From NCBI GenBank assembly GCA_016744375.1, contig JADGEM010000041.1, positions 1-44,344 on the forward strand: DNA of 44,344 bases, given 5' to 3'. The notes beneath the pieces were generated by a model that saw only the letters and a program-made list of their open reading frames with translations, did not search any database and was not told where the DNA came from. Below are positions 34,701-44,254 of the stretch, one piece after another (position 1 is the stretch's first letter; the number at the start of each line of letters is the position of its first letter). Position numbers and translations under genes: made by a program. Source of the stretch: Gammaproteobacteria bacterium (GTDB lineage Bacteria; Pseudomonadota; Gammaproteobacteria; GRL18).

Positions 34701-36031
34701 TGTCTGATATCACTCAATTGACTGCCGCAATTTCTGCCAACAGCCCGGCCATCAGCATTATCAACGGTCGACTCATCGATCCAGCAAATCAGATCGATAA
34801 GCAAATTAATATCCATCTCCAACACGGTAAAATAATTGCTCTGGGCGATCCCCCAAAAAATTTTACTGCGCAGCATATTATTGATGCCAGTCATCAAATA
34901 ATCTGTCCTGGATTAATTGACCTGCGTTTTCGCCTACGTGAGCCCAGTTATGAAACCAAAGGCAGTATTGCCTCGGAAACCAGAGCCGCTGTGGCTGGCG
35001 GTGTGACAGCACTTTGCTGCCCGCCTGATACCATGCCTGTTATTGATAATGCCGCCATGGTTAAATTAATCCGACTCAAAGCTGAAACAGAAGGCCTTGC
35101 CAAAGTTTACACCCTCAGTGCATTGACTCAACAGCTGCAAGGTGAAAAACTCAGTGAAATGCGAGAACTAAAAAATGCAGGCTGTGTGGGAACAACCAAT
35201 GCATTAAAGGCGGTAAAAAGTACACTGGTCATGAGGCGCGCACTTGAATATGCCGCCAGTCATGACATTACTGTCTTTATTCAGGCTTTTGATCCATGGC
35301 TCAGCGATGGTTGTGCCCATGAAGGTGCTGTCAGCACCCGGTTGGGATTAGCCGGAATACCAGTTAGCGCTGAGACGATTGCAATTGCCAGAGATCTACA
35401 ACTCATCGAACTCACTGGAGCAAAGGCTCATTTTTGTCATTTATCCAGCGCTAAAGCTGTGCAATTAATTCAACAAGCCCAAAATGACGGCCTGCCCATC
35501 ACGGCAGATGTCACAGCACATCATTTGCATTTAACAGAAATGGATATCGGTTTTTTTGACAGCAACTGCCATGTACTGCCCCCTTTAAGAACTCAAAGAG
35601 ATCAGGATGCATTACGTCATGGCGTCAAATCAGGTGTCATAAGCAGTATTGTTTCCGATCACCAGCCTCATAGCAGTGATGCTAAACTGGCCCCTTTTGC
35701 TGAAACATCAGCAGGCATCAGTGGTGTTGAAACACTCTTACCACTGGCATTAAAAATGATAGAAGCTCAGGGAATGTCTATCAGTGACGTCATTGCTCGC
35801 CTGACACAACAACCTGCCAAAATACTGAACCTGTCTGAAGGCACTTTGTCTGTCGGAGCAGATGCTGATGTCTGTATTTTTGATCCTGAAGCCTGGTGGG
35901 TAGTTGATCGAAAGAAACTGCTCAGCCGGGGGAAAAATACCCCCTTCCACGGCTGGGAGTTAAAAGGAAAGGTCACCTATACAATAAAATCAGGAGAAAT
36001 AGTATTTGCGACTGAAACACATGCTAATTGA
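34700..36031 (+). CDS. pyrX: Dihydroorotase-like protein PyrX (PyrC'), probably inactive
   Basis: In Pseudomonas the non-catalytic dihydroorotase homologue PyrX (PyrC') is a structural part of the ATCase complex. Here the family framework is intact over 443 residues (PGLIDL, LREPSYETKG, AVAGGVTALCCPPDT, SDHQPH). The metal-binding HxH after PGLIDL is replaced by Arg-Phe-Arg (LRFRLREP). Without these His residues a catalytic binuclear zinc site cannot form, so it should not be an enzyme. A true dihydroorotase must be encoded elsewhere. It overlaps pyrB by one base and ends 26 bp from the convergent pilU. Confidence 0.93.
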   Translation: MSDITQLTAAISANSPAISIINGRLIDPANQIDKQINIHLQHGKIIALGDPPKNFTAQHIIDASHQIICPGLIDLRFRLREPSYETKGSIASETRAAVAGGVTALCCPPDTMPVIDNAAMVKLIRLKAETEGLAKVYTLSALTQQLQGEKLSEMRELKNAGCVGTTNALKAVKSTLVMRRALEYAASHDITVFIQAFDPWLSDGCAHEGAVSTRLGLAGIPVSAETIAIARDLQLIELTGAKAHFCHLSSAKAVQLIQQAQNDGLPITADVTAHHLHLTEMDIGFFDSNCHVLPPLRTQRDQDALRHGVKSGVISSIVSDHQPHSSDAKLAPFAETSAGISGVETLLPLALKMIEAQGMSISDVIARLTQQPAKILNLSEGTLSVGADADVCIFDPEAWWVVDRKKLLSRGKNTPFHGWELKGKVTYTIKSGEIVFATETHAN

Positions 36032-36057
36032 AAGCAAGTTGAATAATAGTCCAAGCA

Positions 36058-37230
36058 TCAACTCAGCCCAAGACCGCCACTGCCACCGCCTAAACCACTG
36101 CCTTTATCTTCTCTGGTATCGGTAAAGCTCACCCCTTCAAGAGAAGATCCCATGGATTCGGTTGCTTCTTCATCACCCAACTTGATCATCAGACGCAGAT
36201 CATTTGGAGAATCTGCATGGTGCAGTGCATCTTCATAAGTAATCGCTTCACTGCGGTACAGATCATACAAAGCCTGATCAAAAGTTTGCATGCCCTCTTC
36301 ACGGGAATTTTTCATGACTTCCTTAAGCTTATGAATCTCTCCTTCCCTGACATAATCTGCAATCAGCGGTGAATTTAACAAAATTTCAACCGCAGCCCTG
36401 CGGCCTTTACCATCTGGCGTCGGGATCAACTGCTGGGCAACAAAAGCCCGCATATTCATTGATAAATCCATCAATAATTGAGGCTTACGTTCTTCAGGAA
36501 AAAAGTTAATAATGCGATCCATTGCCTGGTTGGCATTATTGGCGTGCAAAGTGGCCAGACATAAATGGCCTGTCTCCGCAAAAGCAATGGCATGGTCCAT
36601 TGTTTCTCTGGTCCGAATCTCACCAATAAGGATCACATCCGGAGCCTGACGCAGAGTATTTTTAAGCGCTATTTCAAAGGAATCGGTGTCAATACCGACT
36701 TCACGCTGGGTAATAATACAGCCCTCATGATTGTGTACAAATTCAATGGGATCTTCAATCGTGATAATATGGCCGCTGCCATTTTTATTTCGATAACCAA
36801 TCATAGAGGCCAGAGAAGTAGATTTACCTGAACCAGTTGCACCAACAAAAATAATTAAACCACGCTTTGTCATGGCTAAATCTTTAATCGTTTCCGGCAG
36901 TTTTAAATCTTTATAGGTTGGAATCGTGGTCTCAATTCGACGTAAAACCATCCCCACCTGACTGCGTTGCATAAAAGCACTGACACGAAAACGTCCGACG
37001 CCAGAGCGACTGATAGCAAAGTTACATTCGTGATCTTCTTCAAATTGAGCACGCAATTTATCATTCATGATTCCGGTGACAATCTGATGTGCCTGAGTTG
37101 AGTTGAGTGATTTTTTAGTCACCGGGGATATTTTTCCATTGACCTTCATAGAAGGTGGCGTGCCCACGGTAATAAATAAATCGGATGCTTTTTTATGCAC
37201 CATTAATTTTAATAAAGAATCAAAATCCAT
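36058..37230 (-). CDS. pilU: Type IV pilus retraction ATPase PilU
   Basis: PilU is the accessory retraction motor that works with PilT. The 390 residues have an N-terminal PAS-like domain and a RecA-like domain with Walker A GATGSGKST near residue 135, an Asp box (TIEDPIEFVH), Walker B region (LIGEIRTRETMDH) and the His box (TGHLCLATLHANN). The C-terminus ends in a glycine-rich tail (DKGSGLGGGSGGLGLS) of unknown role. It follows pilT by 87 bp on the minus strand, the Pseudomonas order, and the plus-strand pyr genes run into it. Confidence 0.94.
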   Translation of the reverse strand: MDFDSLLKLMVHKKASDLFITVGTPPSMKVNGKISPVTKKSLNSTQAHQIVTGIMNDKLRAQFEEDHECNFAISRSGVGRFRVSAFMQRSQVGMVLRRIETTIPTYKDLKLPETIKDLAMTKRGLIIFVGATGSGKSTSLASMIGYRNKNGSGHIITIEDPIEFVHNHEGCIITQREVGIDTDSFEIALKNTLRQAPDVILIGEIRTRETMDHAIAFAETGHLCLATLHANNANQAMDRIINFFPEERKPQLLMDLSMNMRAFVAQQLIPTPDGKGRRAAVEILLNSPLIADYVREGEIHKLKEVMKNSREEGMQTFDQALYDLYRSEAITYEDALHHADSPNDLRLMIKLGDEEATESMGSSLEGVSFTDTREDKGSGLGGGSGGLGLS

Positions 37231-37317
37231 CTGTCTTTTTTACCTTATTTCTTATTATTAATTCACAGGGTTTATGCAATTACCTGAATTTTTACAGTCT
37301 CAGAAAGGTTTCTATAA

Positions 37318-38355
37318 TTACATGAAATCATCTTTTTGTGTCGCATACGTCATAGCATCTGCTTTTGATATCATACCCTGTGAAAGTAAAACCCTCAGGT
37401 TTTGATCCAGAGTCTGCATACCGATATTTTGTCCTGTTTGAATCGCAGAATACATTTGTGCAATTTTCGACTCACGAATAAGATTTCGAATTGCGGGTGT
37501 ACCAATCATGATCTCATGAGCAGCAATCCGGCCACCACCATTTTTCTTTAACAGGGTCTGAGAAATCACCGCTCGCAATGACTCTGACAACATTGCCCGA
37601 ACCATATCCTTTTCTGCAGCGGGAAATACATCAATTATACGGTCAATGGTTTTAGCTGCTGAACTGGTGTGCAGGGTACCAAAAACCAGATGACCTGTTT
37701 CAGCTGCAGTCAATGCCAGACGAATGGTTTCCAGGTCACGTAACTCACCCACTAGAATAATATCCGGATCTTCACGCAGGGCTGATCGCAGAGCTTCATT
37801 AAACCCTAAAGTATCTCGATGCACCTCACGCTGGTTCACCAGGCATTTTTTACTTTCATGTACAAATTCGATGGGATCCTCTACCGTCAGAATGTGTTCA
37901 TAAATCGAGTTATTCAAATGATCCATCATGGCGGCCAGAGTTGTTGACTTACCGGAACCTGTAGGCCCCGTCACCAAAACAATACCCCGCTTATTTTGAC
38001 AGATGTCTTTAAAGATAGCAGGACAGCCCAGTTCTTCAAGAGATAAGACATTGGATGGAATGGTACGGAAAACAGCCCCCGCCCCCCGGTTCTGATTAAA
38101 AGCATTCACACGAAAACGTGCCAGACCAGGTACTTCGAATGAGAAGTCAGTTTCCATGAATTCTTCATAATCTTTTCGCTGTTTATCATTCATAATATCA
38201 TACACCATGTCATGTACTTCACGGTGTTCCAACGGCGGTACATTCACACGGCGGATATCGCCATCAACCCGTATCATCGGTGGCAATCCCGCTGACAAGT
38301 GTAAGTCTGACGCATTATTTTTGGTACTGAAGGCAAGCAGTTCTGTTATATCCAT
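37318..38355 (-). CDS. pilT: Type IV pilus retraction ATPase PilT
   Basis: PilT is the hexameric motor that depolymerises pili in twitching motility. The 345 residues match the family (344 in P. aeruginosa). Motifs are Walker A GPTGSGKST near residue 130, Asp box ILTVEDPIEFVH, Walker B LVGELRDLETIRLAL, His box TGHLVFGTLHTSSA, and the AIRNLIRE motif near residue 289 needed for retraction. It is divergent from yggS across 201 bp. The pilus assembly genes (pilB, pilC, pilA) are not in the window. Confidence 0.96.
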   Translation of the reverse strand: MDITELLAFSTKNNASDLHLSAGLPPMIRVDGDIRRVNVPPLEHREVHDMVYDIMNDKQRKDYEEFMETDFSFEVPGLARFRVNAFNQNRGAGAVFRTIPSNVLSLEELGCPAIFKDICQNKRGIVLVTGPTGSGKSTTLAAMMDHLNNSIYEHILTVEDPIEFVHESKKCLVNQREVHRDTLGFNEALRSALREDPDIILVGELRDLETIRLALTAAETGHLVFGTLHTSSAAKTIDRIIDVFPAAEKDMVRAMLSESLRAVISQTLLKKNGGGRIAAHEIMIGTPAIRNLIRESKIAQMYSAIQTGQNIGMQTLDQNLRVLLSQGMISKADAMTYATQKDDFM

Positions 38356-38441
38356 GATTCTTCGCTATTCAATAATTGTAATGCCTTCTATCTATAAGCT
38401 AAAATTAACACCAAAGTCAGGCTCAGGAACCTGTCCAGTAA

Positions 38442-38469
38442 TAGACTTAAAAGACATACTTGTTATAAT
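38442..38469 (+). promoter_or_regulatory. Candidate sigma-70 promoter of yggS-proC-yggT
   Basis: TAGACT (38442-38447) and a perfect TATAAT (38464-38469) are separated by 16 bp, about 88 bp before the yggS ATG. The -35 matches TTGACA at four of six positions. Confidence 0.5.
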
Positions 38470-38556
38470 AATTGATAAACCACCCGAGTTAATTTTAACC
38501 GGACCCAGGATGATTTTTTGTAATAATCCAACGTTCTGCAATTAGTATAGACTAAA

Positions 38557-39243
38557 ATGAGCAATACAAGAAACCGATTCGATCACATAAATCAACGGAT
38601 AGAGAAAGCCTTTATCAATAGTGGCCGTTCTTTAAGTAAGCCTGTCACACTTCTGGCAGTTAGCAAGCGACACCCTCTGGAAAAGATTCAGGCTCTCTAT
38701 GAATTAAATCAAAGAAATTTTGGTGAAAGCTATTTGCAGGAAGCACTGGAAAAAATCAAACATTCCTCTCAGCCGGACATCATCTGGCACTTTATCGGGC
38801 CCATACAATCAAACAAAACGAAGGATATTGCCCAGAATTTTCAATGGGTCCATTCAATTGACCGGCTCAAAATTGCCCGAAGATTAAGCACACAGCGCTC
38901 AGAAATGCCGCCACTCAATATTTGCCTGCAGATAAATATCAGCCAAGAATCTCAAAAATCCGGCTTTTCTGTCGACAAAATAAACACCGACATGGAAGAA
39001 ATCATGAAGCTGCCAAACTTAACGATCCGTGGTCTTATGGCTATCCCCAAACCCAGCAGCGATTTTAAACAGCAAAAAGCTGATTTCCGTCAACTACGTA
39101 AGCTGATGCAACAGCTTAATGAACAATATAAACTCCAGATGGATACCTTGTCGATGGGCATGTCCAATGATCTGGAAGCTGCCATTAGCGAAGGTGCCAC
39201 AATTGTTCGAGTGGGTACGGCTCTTTTTGGCCCCAGAGAATAA
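38557..39243 (+). CDS. yggS: YggS family pyridoxal phosphate homeostasis protein
   Basis: YggS/PLPBP binds PLP and keeps PLP, amino-acid and keto-acid levels balanced; it has no known catalytic activity. In 228 residues the PLP-binding Lys lies in LLAVSKRHP. Further marks are NFGESYLQEA, WHFIGPIQSNKTKDIA, IRGLMAIP and LSMGMSNDLEAAISEGATIVRVG (quoted as SMGMSNDLEAAI and GATIVRVGTALFG). It begins the plus-strand group yggS-proC-yggT, a very conserved neighbourhood next to pilT. Confidence 0.95.
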   Translation: MSNTRNRFDHINQRIEKAFINSGRSLSKPVTLLAVSKRHPLEKIQALYELNQRNFGESYLQEALEKIKHSSQPDIIWHFIGPIQSNKTKDIAQNFQWVHSIDRLKIARRLSTQRSEMPPLNICLQINISQESQKSGFSVDKINTDMEEIMKLPNLTIRGLMAIPKPSSDFKQQKADFRQLRKLMQQLNEQYKLQMDTLSMGMSNDLEAAISEGATIVRVGTALFGPRE

Positions 39244-39317
39244 ATACGGCCGCTATTCTCAAATAGGCTCCTGGGGTATAATGCTACTTTCCAGTAATTA
39301 TTTGGATATTGAACTTA

Positions 39318-40160
39318 ATGAACAACAAGAAAATCGGTTTTATCGGCTCAGGTAATATGGCTCACAGTTTAGTGGGTGGACTGACAAGTACTGGTGTGCC
39401 AGGAAAAAACATCTGGATCAGCGATCCTGACACAGACAAAATGACACAAATGGCTAGCCAGTTCGGCATCAATGTGACCAACAGCAATGCCGAACTCGTT
39501 CAGTCAGTAGATATTGTTATTCTCGCCGTCAAACCACAGCAATTAGCACAAGTCTGTACTGATATTGCAACTGAGGTCAGTCAGTCAAAACCACTTATGA
39601 TATCCATTGCCGCAGGTGTGCTGAGTAAAGACATTGAATTATGGCTGACTCCTGAAAATGATAACACCCCCCTGGCTCTGGTGCGCTGTATGCCAAACAC
39701 CCCTGCTCTGGTTCAAAGTGGTGCCACCGCATTATTTGCTAATACACACGTCAGTGATGAGCAAAAAACCCTTGCCGAATCAATACTGCGAGCAGCAGGG
39801 CTGACTCTCTGGCTAGACAGTGAATCCGATATGGATGCAGTCACTGCATTATCCGGCAGTGGTCCAGCCTATCTTTTTCTGGTCATAGATGCCATGGAAA
39901 AGGCAGGTGTTCAACTAGGACTGGATGAAAAAACTGCTCATTTACTGGCCATACAGACCGCATTTGGTGCCTCTAAAATGGCTCTGGAAAGCACTGATTC
40001 ACCCGAAACACTTAGAAAAAAGGTGACATCACCCGGAGGCACCACGGAAAAAGCCATTGGTATTTTGCAGGAGGGCCAGTTAGAAGCACTCTTTGCAAAG
40101 GCTCTGCAAGGAGCAAAAGCACGCTCTATTGAGCTGGCACAAATTTTAGGCAACCATTAG
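39318..40160 (+). CDS. proC: Pyrroline-5-carboxylate reductase
   Basis: ProC reduces 1-pyrroline-5-carboxylate to proline with NAD(P)H. The Rossmann motif is GFIGSGNMAHSLVGGL at the N-terminus. The signature ALSGSGPAYLFLVIDAM lies near residue 175, and TSPGGTTEKAIGIL near residue 240. I start at the ATG at 39318 (MNNKKIGFIG), giving 280 residues; a TTG three codons earlier is less likely. It is 20 bp from yggT and 74 bp after yggS. Confidence 0.95.
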   Translation: MNNKKIGFIGSGNMAHSLVGGLTSTGVPGKNIWISDPDTDKMTQMASQFGINVTNSNAELVQSVDIVILAVKPQQLAQVCTDIATEVSQSKPLMISIAAGVLSKDIELWLTPENDNTPLALVRCMPNTPALVQSGATALFANTHVSDEQKTLAESILRAAGLTLWLDSESDMDAVTALSGSGPAYLFLVIDAMEKAGVQLGLDEKTAHLLAIQTAFGASKMALESTDSPETLRKKVTSPGGTTEKAIGILQEGQLEALFAKALQGAKARSIELAQILGNH

Positions 40161-40180
40161 CAACCACCAGGAAAGAATGA

Positions 40181-40732
40181 ATGGACAACTTCTTAGTCAA
40201 CGCCGGCACCTATTTAATCAGCACCCTCTTCGGCCTTTATATCATCATCGTTATTTTGCGCTTTCTGTTGCAATTAGTACGGGCTGATTTCTACAATCCT
40301 CTGTCGCAGTTTATAGTCAAAGCATCCACACCCGTATTAAATCCGATTCGCCGGATCATACCGGGATTATTTGGCATTGATATCGCCTCAATCCTGCTGG
40401 CTTATTTTCTTCAGGTCATTGAGAATGCCCTGTTGTTTACTGTAAAAGGTCTTTCTATCAGTCCAATTTTACTACTCTGGCACAGCATCGGCTCACTTTT
40501 AACTCTGGTTTTATATATTTATTTTTTTGCTATTTTGGTCCAGGTCATTATCAGCTGGGTCAGTCCGGGTACATATAATCCGGCCACTGCCTTAATTCAT
40601 CACATTACAGAACCAGTTATGCGCCCTGCCCGTAAAATACTGCCTCCGTTTTCCGGCTTTGACTTGTCACCCATTCTGGTATTTGTCGTATTAAACCTGC
40701 TTATCATGTTTATGCCCGTCATATTTGGTTAA
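40181..40732 (+). CDS. yggT: YggT family membrane protein
   Basis: A 183-residue membrane protein with two tandem YggT domains, each with a hydrophobic helix pair and the motif NPLSQFIVKASTPVLNPIRR or TYNPATALIHHITEPVMRP (the second ending in PARKILPPF). The function is not firmly known; roles in osmotic protection and in cell-division-related processes have been suggested for relatives. It is the last gene of the yggS-proC-yggT group. The 228-bp gap that follows holds only AT-rich sequence, with possible promoter elements around 40855-40885. Confidence 0.92.
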   Translation: MDNFLVNAGTYLISTLFGLYIIIVILRFLLQLVRADFYNPLSQFIVKASTPVLNPIRRIIPGLFGIDIASILLAYFLQVIENALLFTVKGLSISPILLLWHSIGSLLTLVLYIYFFAILVQVIISWVSPGTYNPATALIHHITEPVMRPARKILPPFSGFDLSPILVFVVLNLLIMFMPVIFG

Positions 40733-40960
40733 CAATTTGAAACCTATCACATTTTTTATACATTATTTTGCTAGACTGGACTGGCAGAACAACAAAGCTT
40801 TAAAACAAACATTTTAAATCTGCCCACAAAGATTTGGCACATTCAGCATAAACTATTGATTCAATTAAATATTACTTATTATTAATTTTCTGCTATCCTT
40901 TTATTAGAAATCTGGTAAATAAAAAATACTGTTTTAACCCATTCAAAAGAAGACGAGACT

Positions 40961-42943
40961 ATGAAGAATGACAACTTTTTCGAAAACATCCACGCCTATG
41001 GAAAATGGAAAAGTGATCTGGTCAAGACCATTGAGGATTTTCAGAGCTGGTTAGACACCACAGGGCTTGAAGAAAGCGAACAAAGTCTGAAAATCTACGA
41101 GACCCTGCAGACATTAAAACATGATCGCATAACTCTGGCTTTTGTCGGTGAATTTTCCAGAGGTAAAACAGAACTCATAAATGCTATTTTCTTTTCTCAA
41201 TTTAAACGTCGATTACTACCCAGCGAAGCGGGACGCACCACCATGTGTCCCACAGAACTATTTTACGATGTTGATGAACCTAGACCTTACATGCGCCTGC
41301 TCCCCATCGAAAGCCGCATGGAGGATGCCAGTGTCAGCGAGCACAAACAAAATGCCGTTAACTGGACTCATATTCAACTGGACATCACTTCACCTTCAAG
41401 TATGGCAAGCTCTTTCTCACAAATTACAAACACTAAGAAAGTCAAAGCCGCTGAAGCAAAGCGACTTGGCCTATACGATATTATTACTGATGATAACGGT
41501 TCTGAACTCTCCGATGACGCCATTGTTGAAATCCCCATGTGGCGTCACGCACTCATTAACTTCCCCCACCCATTTCTTGAGCAGGGATTGGCCATTTTAG
41601 ATACACCGGGACTAAACTCCCTGGGTAATGAACCAGAACTCACCATTAATATGCTGCCTAATGCCCAGGCTGCTATTTTTGTGCTGGCAGCTGATACCGG
41701 CGTCACTCGCTCCGACATGGATATCTGGCGCCGGCATTTAAAAAGCTTCCGACGCAATCACAATAGTGGACTGGTCATTGCATTAAATAAGATAGATACC
41801 CTCTGGGATGACTTAAAAAGCAAAGAAGAAATAAATCAAAGTATTCAGAGACAGTGCATCGAAACATCAAAAACCCTGGGCATTGCAACCAAACGGGTAT
41901 TTGCTGTATCAGCACAAAAAGGCTTAATCGGACGAGTCAAAAATGATACGAAATTAGTTCAGGCCAGTAACCTTGTGGCCATGGAAAATGTACTCTCAAA
42001 TGAAATCTTGCCGCAAAAAGAACTATTAGTGCGCGACACGCTCATCACAGACATCAATGAAATGATGCAGGAATCAAAAAGCATATTGCTCAGCGAGTTT
42101 AATGCCAAGAAAAAATCCATTCAGACTTTCAGCGGCCTCAGTGGTAAAAATGAGCATGTTATCCAGGCTTTGTTGGAAAAAACTCGTGAAGAGCAGACTG
42201 TTTACCACCGCAATGCCGAAAGCCTGCATTCCAGTCGCCAGATACTCTCCGGCCAGTATAATCGTCTAAAATCCATTATCGATCTGGACCGACTGGATAA
42301 TCAGGTCAACACTGCACGCAATTCCATGAAAGGAAGCTGGACAACGAATGGTATGAAAAAATCCATGAAAACTCTTTTTGACGGCATCAGTAATACCATG
42401 AGCGAAGCTGCCAAACAAACTGAGTTAACCAATCGGCTCGTAAAATCCATTTATAACCGTTTTCAAAATGAAAATGAAGATTCTGATGTTAAGCCTAAGC
42501 TATTTTCTATCGCATCTTATAAGCAAGAGATTGAAGCACTTTATCAAGATGCCGAAGAGTATCGAACCAGTGTCTACTCCACAATGACCGAACAAAGTTT
42601 TGTGATAAAAAAATTCTTTATCTCACTCGTTAGTCGTGCCAGAAACCTTTATTATCAACTAAATAAGGATGCGGATGACTGGGGAAAACGTGCATTAACA
42701 CCTCTCATTCGACAAGTTAAAGCGCACAAAAAAGAGCTGCAGTTTCGCCTGGAACAGCTTAAAAAAGCGGGTCAATCCAGAGACTCTATTGCCGATCGTG
42801 TCACACAACTGAAAATAGAAGCAAAGGGTCTGCAAAAATATATCTTTGATGTCAATAAAATGCTGACAACAGTTAACAGCCCTATGCCTGTTGTCACACA
42901 TAAGCAAAAAATGCCTGATAATGTGACTGCCATACGAGGCTAA
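40961..42943 (+). CDS. Dynamin-family GTPase
   Basis: A 660-residue protein with an N-terminal dynamin-type GTPase domain. The P-loop is VGEFSRGKTELINA (about residue 62), switch I lies around AGRTTMCPTE, G3 is LDTPGLNS (about 213) and G4 is ALNKIDTLW (about 276). The rest, from about residue 350, is mostly alpha-helical with coiled-coil-like stretches, as in stalk domains. I see no clear transmembrane paddle. Bacterial dynamin-like proteins remodel or guard membranes and some act in phage defence or stress. It stands alone, between yggT and dtd, and ends 15 bp before dtd, so the two may be co-transcribed. The family is certain; the biological role is not. Confidence 0.85.
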   Translation: MKNDNFFENIHAYGKWKSDLVKTIEDFQSWLDTTGLEESEQSLKIYETLQTLKHDRITLAFVGEFSRGKTELINAIFFSQFKRRLLPSEAGRTTMCPTELFYDVDEPRPYMRLLPIESRMEDASVSEHKQNAVNWTHIQLDITSPSSMASSFSQITNTKKVKAAEAKRLGLYDIITDDNGSELSDDAIVEIPMWRHALINFPHPFLEQGLAILDTPGLNSLGNEPELTINMLPNAQAAIFVLAADTGVTRSDMDIWRRHLKSFRRNHNSGLVIALNKIDTLWDDLKSKEEINQSIQRQCIETSKTLGIATKRVFAVSAQKGLIGRVKNDTKLVQASNLVAMENVLSNEILPQKELLVRDTLITDINEMMQESKSILLSEFNAKKKSIQTFSGLSGKNEHVIQALLEKTREEQTVYHRNAESLHSSRQILSGQYNRLKSIIDLDRLDNQVNTARNSMKGSWTTNGMKKSMKTLFDGISNTMSEAAKQTELTNRLVKSIYNRFQNENEDSDVKPKLFSIASYKQEIEALYQDAEEYRTSVYSTMTEQSFVIKKFFISLVSRARNLYYQLNKDADDWGKRALTPLIRQVKAHKKELQFRLEQLKKAGQSRDSIADRVTQLKIEAKGLQKYIFDVNKMLTTVNSPMPVVTHKQKMPDNVTAIRG

Positions 42944-42958
42944 TGATTATAAACCATA

Positions 42959-43396
42959 ATGATTGGATTAATTCAGCGGGTTGACTGGGCAAAAGTAGAA
43001 GTCGGACAACAGATTATTGGCCAGATAGACCAGGGTATACTGGTTCTGGTGGGTATGGAAAAAAAAGACCAGCCTGCCCAGGCAGATAAACTCCTGCACC
43101 GATTACTAAACTACCGTATCTTTGCCGATGATGATGATAAAATGAATTTAAGTGTCAGCGATACTCAGGGCGGCTTACTGCTGGTCCCCCAGTTCACCCT
43201 GGCAGCCAATACCAAAAAAGGAATGCGTCCAAGCTTCAGCTCTGCGAAACCGCCGTTAGAAGCAGAATCACTTTTCCATTACCTTGTTGAGCAGGCAAAA
43301 TCTCAGTACAGCAATATTGCATCCGGACAGTTTGGAGCAGATATGAAAGTCTCACTTGTAAATAATGGACCGGTTACTTTTTCAATTAATGTTTGA
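42959..43396 (+). CDS. dtd: D-aminoacyl-tRNA deacylase
   Basis: DTD cleaves D-amino acids (and Gly from tRNA-Ala) from mischarged tRNA. The 145 residues are of normal length. The catalytic Thr region reads LLLVPQFTLAANTKKGMRPSF; the usual SQFTL motif appears as PQFTL, while the FTL threonine is kept. The cross-subunit Gly-cisPro motif is NNGPVTFSI near the C-terminus. The Ser-to-Pro change is a variation I would not call inactivating. It lies 72 bp from the end of the integrase remnant. Confidence 0.93.
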   Translation: MIGLIQRVDWAKVEVGQQIIGQIDQGILVLVGMEKKDQPAQADKLLHRLLNYRIFADDDDKMNLSVSDTQGGLLLVPQFTLAANTKKGMRPSFSSAKPPLEAESLFHYLVEQAKSQYSNIASGQFGADMKVSLVNNGPVTFSINV

Positions 43397-43468
43397 GTGA
43401 CTTTTCTTTTGAGTTCTGGATTAATTCATAAACTGAAACATGACTGTGTTATTAAACTCAGAATGAGA

Positions 43469-44146
43469 TCAAATCATAAGATTTTCCAGGGGAGAATTAA
43501 TTTGTGAGATATCTTTATCCATGACATGATGCACTCGTTCACATCCACTACGAGGATCAATTGAACGTTTTTTAGCAGGAAAGACATATTGCCACTGAAG
43601 TTCTTTTGAGGCATTTTTGTATTTGCGGGCTAAAGCATTTGGCATATAGACATTACCAAATCCTGCATCCAGTTCTTGTTGATGAAGTTCTCTAACTTTT
43701 TCAACCTGAGTCTTTAGTTCTGGAATTATTGATCGGGATAAAACAGTACTGCGCCATTTATCCCCCTTTCCTAAAATACGCAATCTTTTACGATCAAAAT
43801 CAATATCTTTTACACGCAGGCGGACGCAAACCAGAACCGTATAAAAGTTTGGCCATTAATGCATGTGTGCCGTCGATAAAGGTAAAAAAACGTTGCACTT
43901 CATAGCGACTTAAAACAGTTGGTATCTTTACTTTTTTTTTCGAGCGAATGGCTTGTATTTTACCATCTAAAGGTAGGCCTAAAACTTTATCGTAAAGAAA
44001 TAATAGTGCATTAAAAGCCTGGTTTTGTGTCGCTGCAGCGACCGATTTATTGAGTGCCAGATCGGACAAAGATAGCATAAAACTTCCCTAACTTGATCCA
44101 TGAGCTTTGCATCAGGATTGGGTTTGAATGCCGGTTTAATATCCAT
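43469..44146 (-). pseudogene. intI: Integron integrase (IntI), decayed
   Basis: The remnant is in several pieces. At 44146 an ATG with AAGGG upstream opens an N-terminus reading NPDAKLMDQVREVL, as in IntI. It then jumps, out of frame, to SDLALNKSVAAATQNQAFNALLFLYDKVLGL (44078 leftwards; quoted as VAAATQNQAFNALLFLYDKVL), losing roughly 40 residues. A further small deletion after LLYGSGLR breaks the frame again near 43820. Beyond it come VKDIDFDRKRLRILGKGDK and the IntI-specific patch with VREL-HQQELDAGFG, ALARKYKNASKELQWQYVFP and DPRSG. The sequence ends there: the last catalytic His, Arg and Tyr are absent. The IntI-only patch separates it from XerC/D. It cannot be active. Confidence 0.9.
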
Positions 44147-44254
44147 ATTTATCCCTTCTTAAAAACAGCATACATAAAATAACACAGAAGTTTTGATAAA
44201 TGAACAGTTATCTATTTTTTATTTAATGAGCAAGAAATGTCTTACACTCAACGA

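Noticed and set aside
34463..34897. Minus-strand frame of 144 codons across the pyrB-pyrX junction
   Set aside because: Shadow of two well-supported genes on the other strand.
42959..43396. dtd as an inactive gene because SQFTL reads PQFTL
   Set aside because: The threonine and the NNGPVT motif are kept and the length is normal, so there is no good reason to call it inactive.
44147..44230. LexA box upstream of the intI remnant
   Set aside because: Integrase genes are often LexA-controlled, but I found no CTGT-N8-ACAG; a lone CTGTTC does not suffice.
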